Assembly (NCBI RefSeq): GCF_007923445.1
Contig: NZ_VOJI01000005.1
Location: forward strand, 202,405 to 266,404
Length of the DNA stretch: 64,000 bases
Direction: 5' to 3'
Origin: Puniceibacterium confluentis
GTDB lineage: Bacteria > Pseudomonadota > Alphaproteobacteria > Rhodobacterales > Rhodobacteraceae
Position 1 is the stretch's first letter; each line of letters starts with the position of its first letter. Below the pieces are notes generated by a model. It worked only from the letters and a program-made list of their open reading frames with translations, had not been told where the DNA came from and searched no databases. The position numbers and the translations under genes are program-made. This document shows positions 19,065 through 28,042 of the stretch, piece after piece.

Positions 19065-20006
19065 ATGAGCAAGGATAACCCCCTCCTGGGCATCGCGCTG
19101 ATGTTCGGCTTTTGCGTCGTTGCCCCCATGGGGGACGCGGTGGCGAAGCTGCTGGGCGGTCAGGTTCCCATGGGGCAGATGCTGTTTATCCGCTTTGGGG
19201 TACAGGCCCTTGTCCTCTTGCCACTGATTCTGTGCACGGGCCGGGTGTGGCGGATGCACGGTCGGGTGCTGAGGCTGACGTTTCTGCGCACCGTGCTGCA
19301 CATTCTCGGCATCGGCATGATGTTCACCGCGCTGATGTATCTGCCGCTCGCCGATGCCGTGGCCATTGCCTTCATCATGCCTTTCCTGATGCTGGTGCTG
19401 GGGCATTTTGTGCTGGATGAAGAGGTTGGAATACGCCGCCTGCTGGCCTGCGCCGTTGGATTCATCGGCACGCTTCTGGTCGTCCAGCCCTCGTTCGCCG
19501 AAGTCGGCTGGCCGGCGCTGCTGCCGTTGGGCGTTGCGGTCAACTTTTCCGTCTTCATGCTGGTGACGCGCCAGATCGCCAAGGATACCGACCCGGTCGG
19601 CCTGCAAGCGGTCAGCGGTGTCATGGCCGTCTGCCTGATCGCGCCGTTCCTGCTGCTGGCGCCGGACGATATCTTGCCGGTCTTTGCCTGGGAACAGCCG
19701 GATGCCCATACCTGGAAGCTGCTGTTCGGCATCGGCCTGCTGGGGACGCTGGGCCATCTTCTGATGACCTGGTCACTGCGCTACGCCCCTGCGGCCACTC
19801 TCGCGCCGATGCAATATCTGGAAATTCCCATCGCGACGATCATCGGATTTGTGGTTTTCGCGGAATTCCCCAACCCGCTTGCCACTCTCGGGATCTGCAT
19901 CACCATCGCCGCAGGACTTTACATCGTGATCAGAGAGCGGGCCATGATGAAGTCGTCGCGGCAAGCGCCAGTATCAGCTGATCCAGTGAGCGCGCTGGCA
20001 GAATAA
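19065..20006 (+). CDS. DMT-superfamily transporter (EamA domains)
   Basis: The 313-residue protein has about ten hydrophobic segments arranged as two EamA halves (for example FLRTVLHILGIGMMFTALMY and ADAVAIAFIMPFLMLVLGHF). Drug/metabolite exporters of this type move small metabolites such as amino acids across the inner membrane; the substrate is not predictable. Its last 77 bp overlap the 3' end of the convergent thiamine pyrophosphokinase gene. Confidence 0.88.
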   Translation: MSKDNPLLGIALMFGFCVVAPMGDAVAKLLGGQVPMGQMLFIRFGVQALVLLPLILCTGRVWRMHGRVLRLTFLRTVLHILGIGMMFTALMYLPLADAVAIAFIMPFLMLVLGHFVLDEEVGIRRLLACAVGFIGTLLVVQPSFAEVGWPALLPLGVAVNFSVFMLVTRQIAKDTDPVGLQAVSGVMAVCLIAPFLLLAPDDILPVFAWEQPDAHTWKLLFGIGLLGTLGHLLMTWSLRYAPAATLAPMQYLEIPIATIIGFVVFAEFPNPLATLGICITIAAGLYIVIRERAMMKSSRQAPVSADPVSALAE

Positions 20007-20613
20007 GAAGCATTTTCGCGGCCTCGAAGCGCAGATGCACCGGCCCCGCCACCTCGTTGGATGTCCCGACCCGCCCGTCAGGGGCAAAGTCAATGCCGTC
20101 GATCGGCCAGCGCAGCCCCTGCGACTGACCGCGCACCGGCCCAAGCGGGTACAACGACACCCGTGTGCCCGGCGGCAGGGTCAGGTCAAGTTCCGGCGGG
20201 CAGAGCATCATCACATCTTCCTCCCCGATCAGGATGCAGCGCCGCTCCGGGTAGCGCCCCAGCACAGTCATCGCGGCAAGCTGATGATCCACCCGCCCGC
20301 CCAGGAACCCGTAACCCAGCACCAGCGGCGCCGTGACATGACGCAGGCATTTGTCAAAGTCGGTGCTGTCCTGCTCGGAAATCCGGTGCACCACGCCTTC
20401 TGGAAGCGCGGCCAGAAGCTCGGGTCTGGCGGAATCCATGTCGCCGATCACCGCTTCCGGCACGATCCCCGCCGCGTGCAGCACATTTGCTCCCCCATCC
20501 GCGGCGATGACCGTGTTAACCTTGGCCGCCAGAGCCATCAGCCCGTCCGGACGGGTTGCCCCACCGCCAACGAGCAGAACTGTCGCCATTTTGAGAACAA
20601 TTGGATTTTTCAT
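19930..20613 (-). CDS. thiN: Thiamine pyrophosphokinase
   Basis: The 227-residue protein carries TPK motifs ADGGAN, VIGDMDS and EQDSTDFDKCL, then LGGRVDHQLA. It makes thiamine diphosphate from thiamine and ATP. The ATG at 20613 is used; a second ATG eight codons in (20589, MATVLLVGGG) is equally plausible because neither has a clear ribosome-binding site. The C-terminal ~25 residues are encoded antisense to the end of the DMT transporter. Confidence 0.88.
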   Translation of the reverse strand: MKNPIVLKMATVLLVGGGATRPDGLMALAAKVNTVIAADGGANVLHAAGIVPEAVIGDMDSARPELLAALPEGVVHRISEQDSTDFDKCLRHVTAPLVLGYGFLGGRVDHQLAAMTVLGRYPERRCILIGEEDVMMLCPPELDLTLPPGTRVSLYPLGPVRGQSQGLRWPIDGIDFAPDGRVGTSNEVAGPVHLRFEAAKMLLILPARSLDQLILALAATTSSWPAL

Positions 20614-20751
20614 ATGCTATTAGGGGCCACTTGGGAAACAGATCACAATCTGGCCACGAAATGATACCCTCAGAGGCACAGATTCGGTCAGCTTTGGTCT
20701 TGGGGTATATGCTAAACACACTGTTGCAAGAAATGTGAAAGTGAGCAGCAC

Positions 20752-23304
20752 ATGGTCAGTTCAAGCAAGATCTTAACGGTCTCCTATGGAACGTTTTCGT
20801 GTACCCTTGAGGGGTTCGACGACTCGTTCGACACGATGAAGGCCATCGCGGAATACTTCCGCGACCTCGCGCAGGACGATCGTTATTTCGGCGCTGAACC
20901 CCCGACCCCGGATGCTGAGATGCTGGCCCGAATCGCTGAACGCGAGATCGAGCGCCGGGTCGAAGCGCGGATGGAAAACGGCAGTTACGTGCTGCGGCCA
21001 TCGCTGGGCGCCCCCCGCGCGGAGCCCGCCCCCCGCCAGGAACCCGCCGCCGCCCGGCCTGAGGCCGAGGCGCAACCGGCGCCGCAGGCTGCAGCGATGC
21101 AACCGCAGGAACCCGCGCCGGTCGCTGCCGAGGCGCCCCCTGCCCCCGTGACCCCTGCCCCTGTGGCCGATGCAGACGATCCCCTGGCAGCCGAGCCGGA
21201 GATGGCGACAGAAGCCGACGATGCGGCAGCCGAGGCCGACAGCGCGGCTACAGAAGCCGACAGTGCGGACGAGGCAGAGTCCGACGTGGCCGACTCCGAT
21301 CTGGATGACCGCGATGAGGATGACGCCGAAGTCATGATGCCCGCTTCGGCCCCGGTCGCCACCGAGGCCAACAGCGTCGCCGCCAAGCTGCAACGTATCC
21401 GGGCGGTCGTGTCGGCCAGCCGCGGCAGCACGCCCGCCGCCTACTCCGAGGACGAACATGCAGACGTCATCGCGGCCTCTGCCGAAGAGCCGGAGGCGTC
21501 GCTTGTAGATGTCACGCTCCAGGACGGTGACGACGAAGACGACGGCTTTGACAGCGCCGCCATCTCGACCTTCATGGGCAGCCTTGGCAGCCCGGACGAA
21601 GACGAGAGTGACCTGGCCGAAGCCTCGCCTGTGGTAACGGATGACGCCGAACAGGACGTGGAAGACGAGGATCTGGACGATCTCGATCTGTCCGATTTTG
21701 CCTTGCCTGCGGACGACAGCGAAGAGACTGACGAAGCTGACACCGAAGTGGCCGCAGTCGCCCGGGCAGCGGAAGATGAGACCGACAGCCAGGACGACGG
21801 CGACAACCTGTTTGATGATACCCTGTCCAGCGACGCCGCCTTTGAGGATGACCTTGGTCTGGACGAGGCCGCGTTTGACACCCCGGATGCCGACGAAGCG
21901 CACAGTGCGATCGACGATGTCGCAGAGGAGCAGGCGCCGGCGCCAGTTGCCGAGACCCCCGCTTCGCACCCGGTGCGTGCCCGTGTGGTCCGCGTCAAAC
22001 GTGTGGATTACAATGCCGCCGTGGCCGCTGGCACCTTGAAGGAAACGCCGGCTGTACAGACCCCGGCCAGCAGCCTGACCGCCGAACAGGAAGCCGATCT
22101 TGCCCGCGAGCTTGCCGAAGTGGCGGGGGAGCTGAACCAGGACTTTGACGACGGTGACGACTGGGATCTCGCCGCAGCACCGCGCCAGACTTCGACCACC
22201 CTGTCCGACGACATCGACGCCGAAGACGATGACTGGGATGCGCCCGAGGCAGAGGCCGCCGCGTATTCCACCGCAGAAGTTGCGGATAGCGATCCCGAAG
22301 TTGATGTCCTGAAGGACGATGCCGACGAAGTTTGGGACACGGCCGATCACAGCCTTGTCGCCTCTGGCGATGCCGGCTTGCTGCCGGATCCGGCGGCACC
22401 GGACGCGCCTCGGGATGTGTCGCATTCAGAGCTCGGCATGGACGACGAGTGGGACGACGACACCGAAAACGACGCCGCCCCCCTGGCCGCGAGCCGCGAC
22501 GAGACGCCGGAAGGCGAGGACTCGGTCGATGCGGCGGTCGAGCGTATGGCACGCGACGGCATCCGCAAGGCGGTCAAGATGTCCAGCCCGGCCCGCGTCA
22601 TGCTGACCGAAAACAAGATCGAAGAGGATGACACTTCGGTCGAGCGCATTCTGGACGAGACCAACACCCAGCTGCAGGAACCCGAAGGCAACCGCCGCCG
22701 TTCGGCCATTGCCCACCTGCGGGCCGCCGTCGCCGCCACCCGCGCCGACCGCATTCTGGGCCGCAAGAAGGATACCGAAAAAGAAGCCGAGCCCTACCGC
22801 GCCGACCTGGCCACCGTTGTGCGCCCGCGCCGCCCCGAGACCCCGGCTGCGGCCCGTTCGGAACGTCCCGCCGAGCTCAAGCCTGCACCGCTCAAGCTGG
22901 TGGCCGAACAGCGTGTCGATGCCCGTCCCACCCAGGCAGAGGCAAACGAAACGGTTCGCCCCCGTCGGGTGATCCGCGACGACACGGCGCCGGATCTGCT
23001 CGACCTTGACGAAGCCGCTGGCGGGTTCGCCGAATTCGCCGAAGACATGGGCGCGACCGAGCTCCCCGAACTGCTGGAGGCCGCCGCCGCCTACATGTCC
23101 TTTGTCGAAGGTCGCGACCAGTTCTCGCGCCCGCAGCTCATGACGCGGGTGCGTGCCGTCGAATCCGAGGAATCCAGCCGCGAGGACCGTCTGCGTTCCT
23201 TCGGGCAGCTGCTGCGCGAAGGCAAAATCGAAAAAACCCGCGGCGGGCGTTTCACGGCCTCCGAGCGGATCAGCTTCAAGCCGGGCGCCCGTGCCGCCGG
23301 CTGA
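20752..23304 (+). CDS. Large acidic, mostly disordered protein with conserved ends
   Basis: The 850-residue protein has an ordered N-terminus (SKILTVSYGTFSCTLEGF, EYFRDLAQDDRYFGAEPP, then an Ala/Arg/Glu helix), and a C-terminal ordered region from about residue 600 (RMARDGIRKAVKM, NRRRSAIAHLRAAVAATRAD, and a final SFGQLLREGKIEKTRGGRF). The ~500 residues between are extremely rich in Asp, Glu, Ala and Pro with no fold signal. I recognise the N-terminal motif as conserved in Rhodobacteraceae; annotations there vary and none is experimentally grounded as far as I know. No signal peptide or membrane segment, so cytoplasmic. The C-terminal short helix-turn block could bind DNA or protein. Function unknown. 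Confidence 0.85.
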   Translation: MVSSSKILTVSYGTFSCTLEGFDDSFDTMKAIAEYFRDLAQDDRYFGAEPPTPDAEMLARIAEREIERRVEARMENGSYVLRPSLGAPRAEPAPRQEPAAARPEAEAQPAPQAAAMQPQEPAPVAAEAPPAPVTPAPVADADDPLAAEPEMATEADDAAAEADSAATEADSADEAESDVADSDLDDRDEDDAEVMMPASAPVATEANSVAAKLQRIRAVVSASRGSTPAAYSEDEHADVIAASAEEPEASLVDVTLQDGDDEDDGFDSAAISTFMGSLGSPDEDESDLAEASPVVTDDAEQDVEDEDLDDLDLSDFALPADDSEETDEADTEVAAVARAAEDETDSQDDGDNLFDDTLSSDAAFEDDLGLDEAAFDTPDADEAHSAIDDVAEEQAPAPVAETPASHPVRARVVRVKRVDYNAAVAAGTLKETPAVQTPASSLTAEQEADLARELAEVAGELNQDFDDGDDWDLAAAPRQTSTTLSDDIDAEDDDWDAPEAEAAAYSTAEVADSDPEVDVLKDDADEVWDTADHSLVASGDAGLLPDPAAPDAPRDVSHSELGMDDEWDDDTENDAAPLAASRDETPEGEDSVDAAVERMARDGIRKAVKMSSPARVMLTENKIEEDDTSVERILDETNTQLQEPEGNRRRSAIAHLRAAVAATRADRILGRKKDTEKEAEPYRADLATVVRPRRPETPAAARSERPAELKPAPLKLVAEQRVDARPTQAEANETVRPRRVIRDDTAPDLLDLDEAAGGFAEFAEDMGATELPELLEAAAAYMSFVEGRDQFSRPQLMTRVRAVESEESSREDRLRSFGQLLREGKIEKTRGGRFTASERISFKPGARAAG

Positions 23305-23328
23305 CATCGAAAGCGTTGAACGAACAAA

Positions 23329-23354
23329 AACGGCGGGCCTGAGGGTCCGCCGTT
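23329..23354 (+). terminator. Rho-independent-like terminator of the acidic-protein gene
   Basis: AACGGCGGGCC (23329-23339) pairs exactly with GGTCCGCCGTT (23344-23354), 4-base loop, 24 bp past the stop codon, ending in TT. It could also stop leftward transcription beyond DUF2842. Confidence 0.75.
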
Positions 23355-23480
23355 CTGCATTCCGATTTGCAGGTCGGGCGCAGCCCCGGCCCTGCAGGCT
23401 TTACCCGAAACAGCATCCGGTCAGCGCCGCGCCGCCCATCGCGCCGGGGGGTCGCGGCTGACAGCGCAGCGCGAGCCTGC

Positions 23481-23702
23481 CTACTTGTCCGCGTCCGGAT
23501 CAGCCTGTCCGACTCCGCGGAAGACATATTTCAACGGCAGCGCCCACAGCAGCCCGAGCGCCAGGTAGATCAGCAGTTCGAGCAGGATCGGCGGCCGCCC
23601 GAACCAATTGACCACCGAAATCGCCACGACAATGTAGACCGGCAGCCCGACCAGAAGGATCAGGGCCGACAGACGGCGGCGGGTCTTGTAGCTCAGCGCC
23701 AT
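23481..23702 (-). CDS. DUF2842 small membrane protein
   Basis: The 73-residue protein has a basic N-terminus (MALSYKTRRRLSAL), two transmembrane segments (LILLVGLPVYIVVAISVVNWFG and LLELLIYLALGLLWALPLKYVF) and an acidic tail. This fits the DUF2842 family. It follows purA by 22 bp on the same strand, an arrangement common in Rhodobacteraceae. Role unknown. Confidence 0.85.
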   Translation of the reverse strand: MALSYKTRRRLSALILLVGLPVYIVVAISVVNWFGRPPILLELLIYLALGLLWALPLKYVFRGVGQADPDADK

Positions 23703-23724
23703 GGCTCTCTCCGGTTCGTTATGT

Positions 23725-25017
23725 TCAGTCAGCGAAGGGGTCCGTCACAAGGATCGTGTCCTCACGCTCGGGCGAGGTGGACAGCAGCGCCACCGGACAG
23801 CCGATCAACTCTTCGACGCGGCGGACATATTTGATCGCCTCGGCAGGCAGGTCGGCCCAGCTGCGCGCGCCTTCGGTCGACTGTGACCAGCCCGGCATTT
23901 CCTCGTAGATCGGCGTGCAGCGCGCCTGCGCATCCGCTGCGGTGGGCAGATAATCCAGCCGCTTGCCGTCGAGTTCGTAGCTGGTACAGATCTTCAGCGT
24001 CTCAAAGCCGTCGAGCACGTCAAGTTTGGTGAACGCGATCCCGTTGACGCCGGAGGTGGCGCAGGTCTGACGCACAAGCACCGCATCGAACCAGCCGCAG
24101 CGCCGTTTGCGCCCCGTCACCGTGCCGAATTCGTGCCCGCGCTCGCCCAGACGCTGACCGTCCGCATCATTCAGTTCCGCCGGAAACGGGCCTTCGCCGA
24201 CCCGGGTGGTGTAGGCCTTGACGATGCCGAGGACAAAATCGATGGCGCCCGGCCCGATGCCGGTGCCGGTTGCTGCCTGCCCGGCAATCACGTTGGACGA
24301 GGTCACGAACGGATAGGTGCCAAAGTCGATGTCGAGCAGGGCCCCCTGCGCCCCTTCGAACAGGATCCGCTTGCCCGCCCGGCGCTTTTCGTTCAGCACC
24401 TTCCAGACCGGAGCGGCGTATTCCAGCACCAGGGGCGCGATTTCGCGCAGGTCCGCCAGCAGCTTGTCCCGATCCACGGGATCAAGACCCAGCCCGCGGC
24501 GCAATGCGTCGTGATGCACCAGTGCGCGGTCGACACGTGCCTCGAGCGTGGCATCATCCGCAAGATCCGCCACCCGGACCGACCGGCGCCCCACCTTGTC
24601 CTCGTAGGCCGGGCCGATGCCCCGGCCGGTGGTGCCGATCTTGGCAACGTTCGTTGCGGATTCGCGGGCCCGGTCCAGCTCGCCGTGGATCGGCAGGATC
24701 AGCGGCGTGTTCTCGGCAATCATCAGCGTCTCGGGGGTGATCGTGACCCCCTGCCCGCGCAGGTCTTCGATTTCTTTCTTCAGGTGCCACGGGTCCAGAA
24801 CGACGCCGTTGCCGATCACGGACAGTTTGCCGCCGCGCACGATACCGCTGGGCAACAGCGACAGCTTGAACACCACCCCGTCGATCACCAGCGTGTGGCC
24901 CGCATTGTGCCCGCCCTGAAAGCGCGCGATCACATCCGCGCGTTCCGACAGCCAGTCCACAATCTTGCCCTTGCCTTCATCGCCCCACTGAGCGCCCACG
25001 ACGACCACGTTTGCCAT
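23725..25017 (-). CDS. purA: Adenylosuccinate synthetase
   Basis: The 430-residue protein has the GTP-binding [21 protein letters not shown], the QGGHNAGHT motif and, later, VGEGPFPAE and [13 protein letters not shown]. It catalyses the first committed step from IMP to AMP, using GTP and aspartate. Purine genes purD (5915) and purA are both in the window but not linked. It is divergent from the membrane-protein gene at 25174. Confidence 0.98.
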   Translation of the reverse strand: MANVVVVGAQWGDEGKGKIVDWLSERADVIARFQGGHNAGHTLVIDGVVFKLSLLPSGIVRGGKLSVIGNGVVLDPWHLKKEIEDLRGQGVTITPETLMIAENTPLILPIHGELDRARESATNVAKIGTTGRGIGPAYEDKVGRRSVRVADLADDATLEARVDRALVHHDALRRGLGLDPVDRDKLLADLREIAPLVLEYAAPVWKVLNEKRRAGKRILFEGAQGALLDIDFGTYPFVTSSNVIAGQAATGTGIGPGAIDFVLGIVKAYTTRVGEGPFPAELNDADGQRLGERGHEFGTVTGRKRRCGWFDAVLVRQTCATSGVNGIAFTKLDVLDGFETLKICTSYELDGKRLDYLPTAADAQARCTPIYEEMPGWSQSTEGARSWADLPAEAIKYVRRVEELIGCPVALLSTSPEREDTILVTDPFAD

Positions 25018-25173
25018 GTCTCACGACCTTCTGCTGCGGTTCCAAACCCGCGTCGGTATAGCGACGCTGATCGGCCAGCGAAACCACCAAATTGCAAACA
25101 GGCTGGACAGGCCCCGGGCTTCGCGCCATCAATGGGGACCGCGACGCAGACCGGCAAGGGGTGGAGACAGATC

Positions 25174-25569
25174 ATGGGTTTCGTGACACGCTGGCTCTGT
25201 GCCTTTGCGCTGCTGGCGCTGACCTACAATCCCACCGCGCTCAGCTATGTGCGCTGGACGGCTGAAAATTATGACAGCCAGTTGCCGCTGACAGTGCTGC
25301 TGGGGCTGGTTCTGCTGGTCGGTTACATCATTTACCTGCGCGCCACCCTGCGATCCATCGGGGCTTTCGGCATGCTGCTGATCCTCGCGGTTGTCACCGC
25401 CCTGCTCTGGGTGCTTTACGACTACGGTCTGCTGGACCTCTCCAACCGAGACTTCACCGTCTGGCTGGGTCTGCTGGCGCTGTCGCTGGTTCTGGGCATC
25501 GGCCTGAGCTGGAGCATCATCCGTCGCAAACTGTCGGGCCAGGCGGATGTGGATGACGTCGACGAATGA
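25174..25569 (+). CDS. Four-helix small membrane protein (probably DUF6524)
   Basis: The 131-residue protein has four hydrophobic segments (WLCAFALLALTYNP, LPLTVLLGLVLLVGYIIYL, AFGMLLILAVVTALLWVLY and WLGLLALSLVLGIGLSWSII) and an acidic tail (DVDDVDE). GGAG lies 6-9 bases before the ATG. I associate it with the rhodobacterial DUF6524 family from overall look only. Function unknown. Confidence 0.75.
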   Translation: MGFVTRWLCAFALLALTYNPTALSYVRWTAENYDSQLPLTVLLGLVLLVGYIIYLRATLRSIGAFGMLLILAVVTALLWVLYDYGLLDLSNRDFTVWLGLLALSLVLGIGLSWSIIRRKLSGQADVDDVDE

Positions 25570-25622
25570 TCCGCGCGGCCCGGCGCGCCCCGTAACCACC
25601 TGCATCGCCTGAAGGACGCCCC

Positions 25623-25934
25623 CTAGCCTCCGGCCAGCCGCACCGGCTGTCCGTGCGGGGTGTGCAGATAGGCCTCGGTCCAGGCCGACTTGAGATCGTC
25701 CAGATCCGCTGCCCCGGCGAGCCCACGCGCCGCAAGCAGCCGCTCGAGTGCCGCGACCCAGGCGAGAAAGTAGTCCTCGCCGCCGTCAAGCTGCCGGTCC
25801 AGCCCATGTTCGGCCAGAACCGCACCAAGGGTTGCGGCCCAGTCGGGCCAGGAAACGACCCCGGTGTCGGACAGATGTACGGTCAGCGCAAAGACCTGAG
25901 CGTGCCAGGGTTCCAGAAAGACCGGCTCTTTCAT
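25623..25934 (-). CDS. Nitrile hydratase accessory (activator) protein
   Basis: The 103-residue product ([21 protein letters not shown], then GVVSWPDWAATLGAVLAE, YFLAWVAALERLL, and TPHGQPVRLAGG) resembles the beta-subunit-like NHase activators (P14K/NhlE type) that deliver cobalt and swap into the alpha subunit. Its ATG overlaps the nthB stop as ATGA, third in a coupled operon. The upstream in-frame ATG (25958) would overlap nthB by more and is less likely. Confidence 0.85.
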   Translation of the reverse strand: MKEPVFLEPWHAQVFALTVHLSDTGVVSWPDWAATLGAVLAEHGLDRQLDGGEDYFLAWVAALERLLAARGLAGAADLDDLKSAWTEAYLHTPHGQPVRLAGG

Positions 25935-26620
25935 GCGTGCTCCAGATAACTTTGCCACAGGTCCAGCACCACCTCGTCACTGGGCGATTCCGGATCACTC
26001 CAGAGTTCGGCGGCAGCAAAGACCACGGCATAAAGCGGCTCGGGGCGTTCGCCCAGCCCGTGGGCGTTGCTGTCGGGCAGCACATGCGCACCGTGGCACA
26101 GCAACACCCGCCCACAGGCCCCGGCAGCGTAGCCCGGCAGACGGGTGTGGCCGCCAGGGACCAGCCGGTTGGCAGCAGGGCGGCGGGTACGCACGGCATC
26201 GCCGGGGGCAAACCGCGCCTTGACATCGCTGTCGCGTGTGGCGGGACCACCCCGCGCCAGTGCCGGTGCCACCCTGTCCGCCGTCAGCGCACGCGGCGTC
26301 AGTGCCTGCACCGGCCTCTTGCCCGTTCCGGAGGCCGCGCCCTGCAACTCGTCCCGGGAGACCAGCCCGCGTTCCACCAGCAGATCCGCCAGCCCGGCCA
26401 GCCATTTCTCGTAATAGGTAAAGCGCATGTAATCCCTGGGTGCGAGGCTTTCGCGCGCCCGCCGTGCCGCATCAATCGGCCAGGCGCCGAGGGCTCCACA
26501 GGCGAGGGTGATCGCCAGCGTCCGCTTGTGCCAGACCGGTGGCGTCGCCGCCGTGCCCTCGGGTTCAGGCAGCACCGGGCCGTCGCCGAACCGTCCACCC
26601 ATATCGTGCACGCGGCTCAT
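25931..26620 (-). CDS. nthB: Nitrile hydratase beta subunit
   Basis: The 229-residue protein begins [16 protein letters not shown], the hallmark of NHase beta (normally MNGxHDxGG), followed by [20 protein letters not shown] and the C-terminal SH3-like domain with the nitrile hydratase region ([27 protein letters not shown]). With the alpha subunit it hydrates nitriles to amides. ATGA overlaps exist on both sides (nthA upstream, accessory gene downstream). Confidence 0.93.
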   Translation of the reverse strand: MSRVHDMGGRFGDGPVLPEPEGTAATPPVWHKRTLAITLACGALGAWPIDAARRARESLAPRDYMRFTYYEKWLAGLADLLVERGLVSRDELQGAASGTGKRPVQALTPRALTADRVAPALARGGPATRDSDVKARFAPGDAVRTRRPAANRLVPGGHTRLPGYAAGACGRVLLCHGAHVLPDSNAHGLGERPEPLYAVVFAAAELWSDPESPSDEVVLDLWQSYLEHA

Positions 26621-27237
26621 TCCGGCGCCCTCGCAAGCCCGGTGCCGATCATCGAATCGCGGGTGACCAGTGCCGCCAGCGCCTCTTCGGTCAGATCGTC
26701 AGTGCCTGCCGGCCTTTGCGGCAGCACCAGATAGCGGATTTCAGCCGTCGAATCCCAGACCCGTACCGTCTGGCCTTCGGGCAATACCAACCCGAACTCG
26801 GCCAGCACCTGGCGCGGCTCGCGCACAACGCGGGCACGGTAGGCATCGGATTTGTACCAGGCCGGCGGGATCCCCAGCAGCGGCCAAGGGTAACACGAGC
26901 AAAGCGTACACACGACGATGTTATGGGTGCTGTCGGTATTTTCGACGGCAACGATGTGTTCGCCCTGACGACCGTAATAGCCCATTTCCGAGATGACGGC
27001 CGTCGCATCGCCGAGCAGGCGCGCCCGAAACGAGGCGTCGGCCCAGGCCCGCGCCACCACCCGCGCGCCGTTCTGCGGCCCGATCCGGGTCTCGTAAGTG
27101 TCTATGATGGCATCCAGCGCCGCCGGATCGACCAGCCCCTTGCGCACCAGCAGGGTTTCCAGCGCCTTCACCCGCAACGCCGGGTCGGATGGCAGCAGGC
27201 TGTGCGGGTGGTCATGGTCGTGATGGTCATGTGGCAT
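26617..27237 (-). CDS. nthA: Nitrile hydratase alpha subunit, cobalt type
   Basis: The 206-residue protein has the metal claw [15 protein letters not shown] with Cys110, Cys113, Ser114 and Cys115. Thr after the first Cys and Tyr after the last mark the Co(III) type rather than the Fe type (VCSLCSCT). The N-terminus [12 protein letters not shown] is a His/Asp-rich tract that may bind Co or Ni. The start at 27237 is set by that tract and family length. It is the first gene of the three-gene nth operon. No amidase or nitrile-source gene (aldoxime dehydratase) is nearby. Divergent from secG. Confidence 0.95.
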   Translation of the reverse strand: MPHDHHDHDHPHSLLPSDPALRVKALETLLVRKGLVDPAALDAIIDTYETRIGPQNGARVVARAWADASFRARLLGDATAVISEMGYYGRQGEHIVAVENTDSTHNIVVCTLCSCYPWPLLGIPPAWYKSDAYRARVVREPRQVLAEFGLVLPEGQTVRVWDSTAEIRYLVLPQRPAGTDDLTEEALAALVTRDSMIGTGLARAPE

Positions 27238-27460
27238 GGCGGGATGATGCGCCGAAGGCGGGGTCCGGGCAAGGCCCAACCGACGGCCAGCCGCTGCGCA
27301 CAGGGGGGCATGGCGCCCGAACTTTCGGCTGATTTTCGTGCCGCGCAAGAGCCTGGCGGCACCACTCGGGGCAGAAGTCCCGCAGGGCGGCAACAAGCGG
27401 GGTTGCGCAGAGCCTTGCGAGCTTCTAAGTACGCGACGATCCGGACCAAAGGCAGCCGCA

Positions 27461-27844
27461 ATGGAAAACGTCATCCTCATCATCCACCTGCTTCTGGCGC
27501 TTGCGCTGATCGGGGTGGTGCTCATGCAACGTTCCGAAGGCGGTGGCCTTGGCATGGGCGGCGGCGGTGGCGGCGCCATGAGTGGCCGCGCGGCAGCAAC
27601 CGCTCTGGGCAAGGTGACCTGGGTTCTGGCTGCGGCCTTCATCTGCACCTCGATTGCGCTGACCGTGATCGCGGCGGCCAACAGCTCGGGCAGTTCCATC
27701 ATGGACCGGCTGACCGGCTCGGCTCCGGCCAGTGCGCCCGCCGACATCACGACGCCCGACATCAACACAGATGGCCTGTTGCCGCCTCCGTCAGCTTTGG
27801 ACGGCGACGCGACGTCTCCACTGGTTCCGCGCGCGTCGGACTGA
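27461..27844 (+). CDS. secG: Preprotein translocase subunit SecG
   Basis: The 127-residue protein has the SecG layout: first transmembrane segment ([20 protein letters not shown]), [15 protein letters not shown] loop, second segment ([21 protein letters not shown]) and an extended Pro/Ser/Asp-rich C-terminal tail typical of alphaproteobacteria. It assists SecYE in protein export. It lies directly upstream of pyrG, the usual order in this group, separated by a terminator. Confidence 0.95.
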   Translation: MENVILIIHLLLALALIGVVLMQRSEGGGLGMGGGGGGAMSGRAAATALGKVTWVLAAAFICTSIALTVIAAANSSGSSIMDRLTGSAPASAPADITTPDINTDGLLPPPSALDGDATSPLVPRASD

Positions 27845-27908
27845 CCGCGCAGGTCACGACTGCAGGATCCAACCACCTGCCACGCCACAACAATTTGAGC
27901 TTCGCATG

Positions 27909-27935
27909 CCAACCGCAACAGCATCTTGCGGTTGG
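27909..27935 (+). terminator. Hairpin terminator downstream of secG
   Basis: CCAACCGCAA (27909-27918) pairs perfectly with TTGCGGTTGG (27926-27935), loop 7 bases. It lies 65 bp after secG and 108 bp before pyrG, and no long T-run follows. Confidence 0.6.
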
Positions 27936-28042
27936 CTGGACATTTCAATGCGAATCCTCTATGGCTTTAATCCCGTGATGCTGCGGTCCGTGACAGGGCC
28001 GTGGGTACAATTTCCTGAACTAAATCACGGGGTTCGCGCCAC

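Noticed and set aside
20773-22425. 550-codon minus-strand frame inside the acidic-protein gene
   Set aside because: It exists only because GAC/GAG/GCC-rich codons read without stops in reverse. Its Gly/Arg/Val/His mixture has no homology, and the plus frame has conserved ends.
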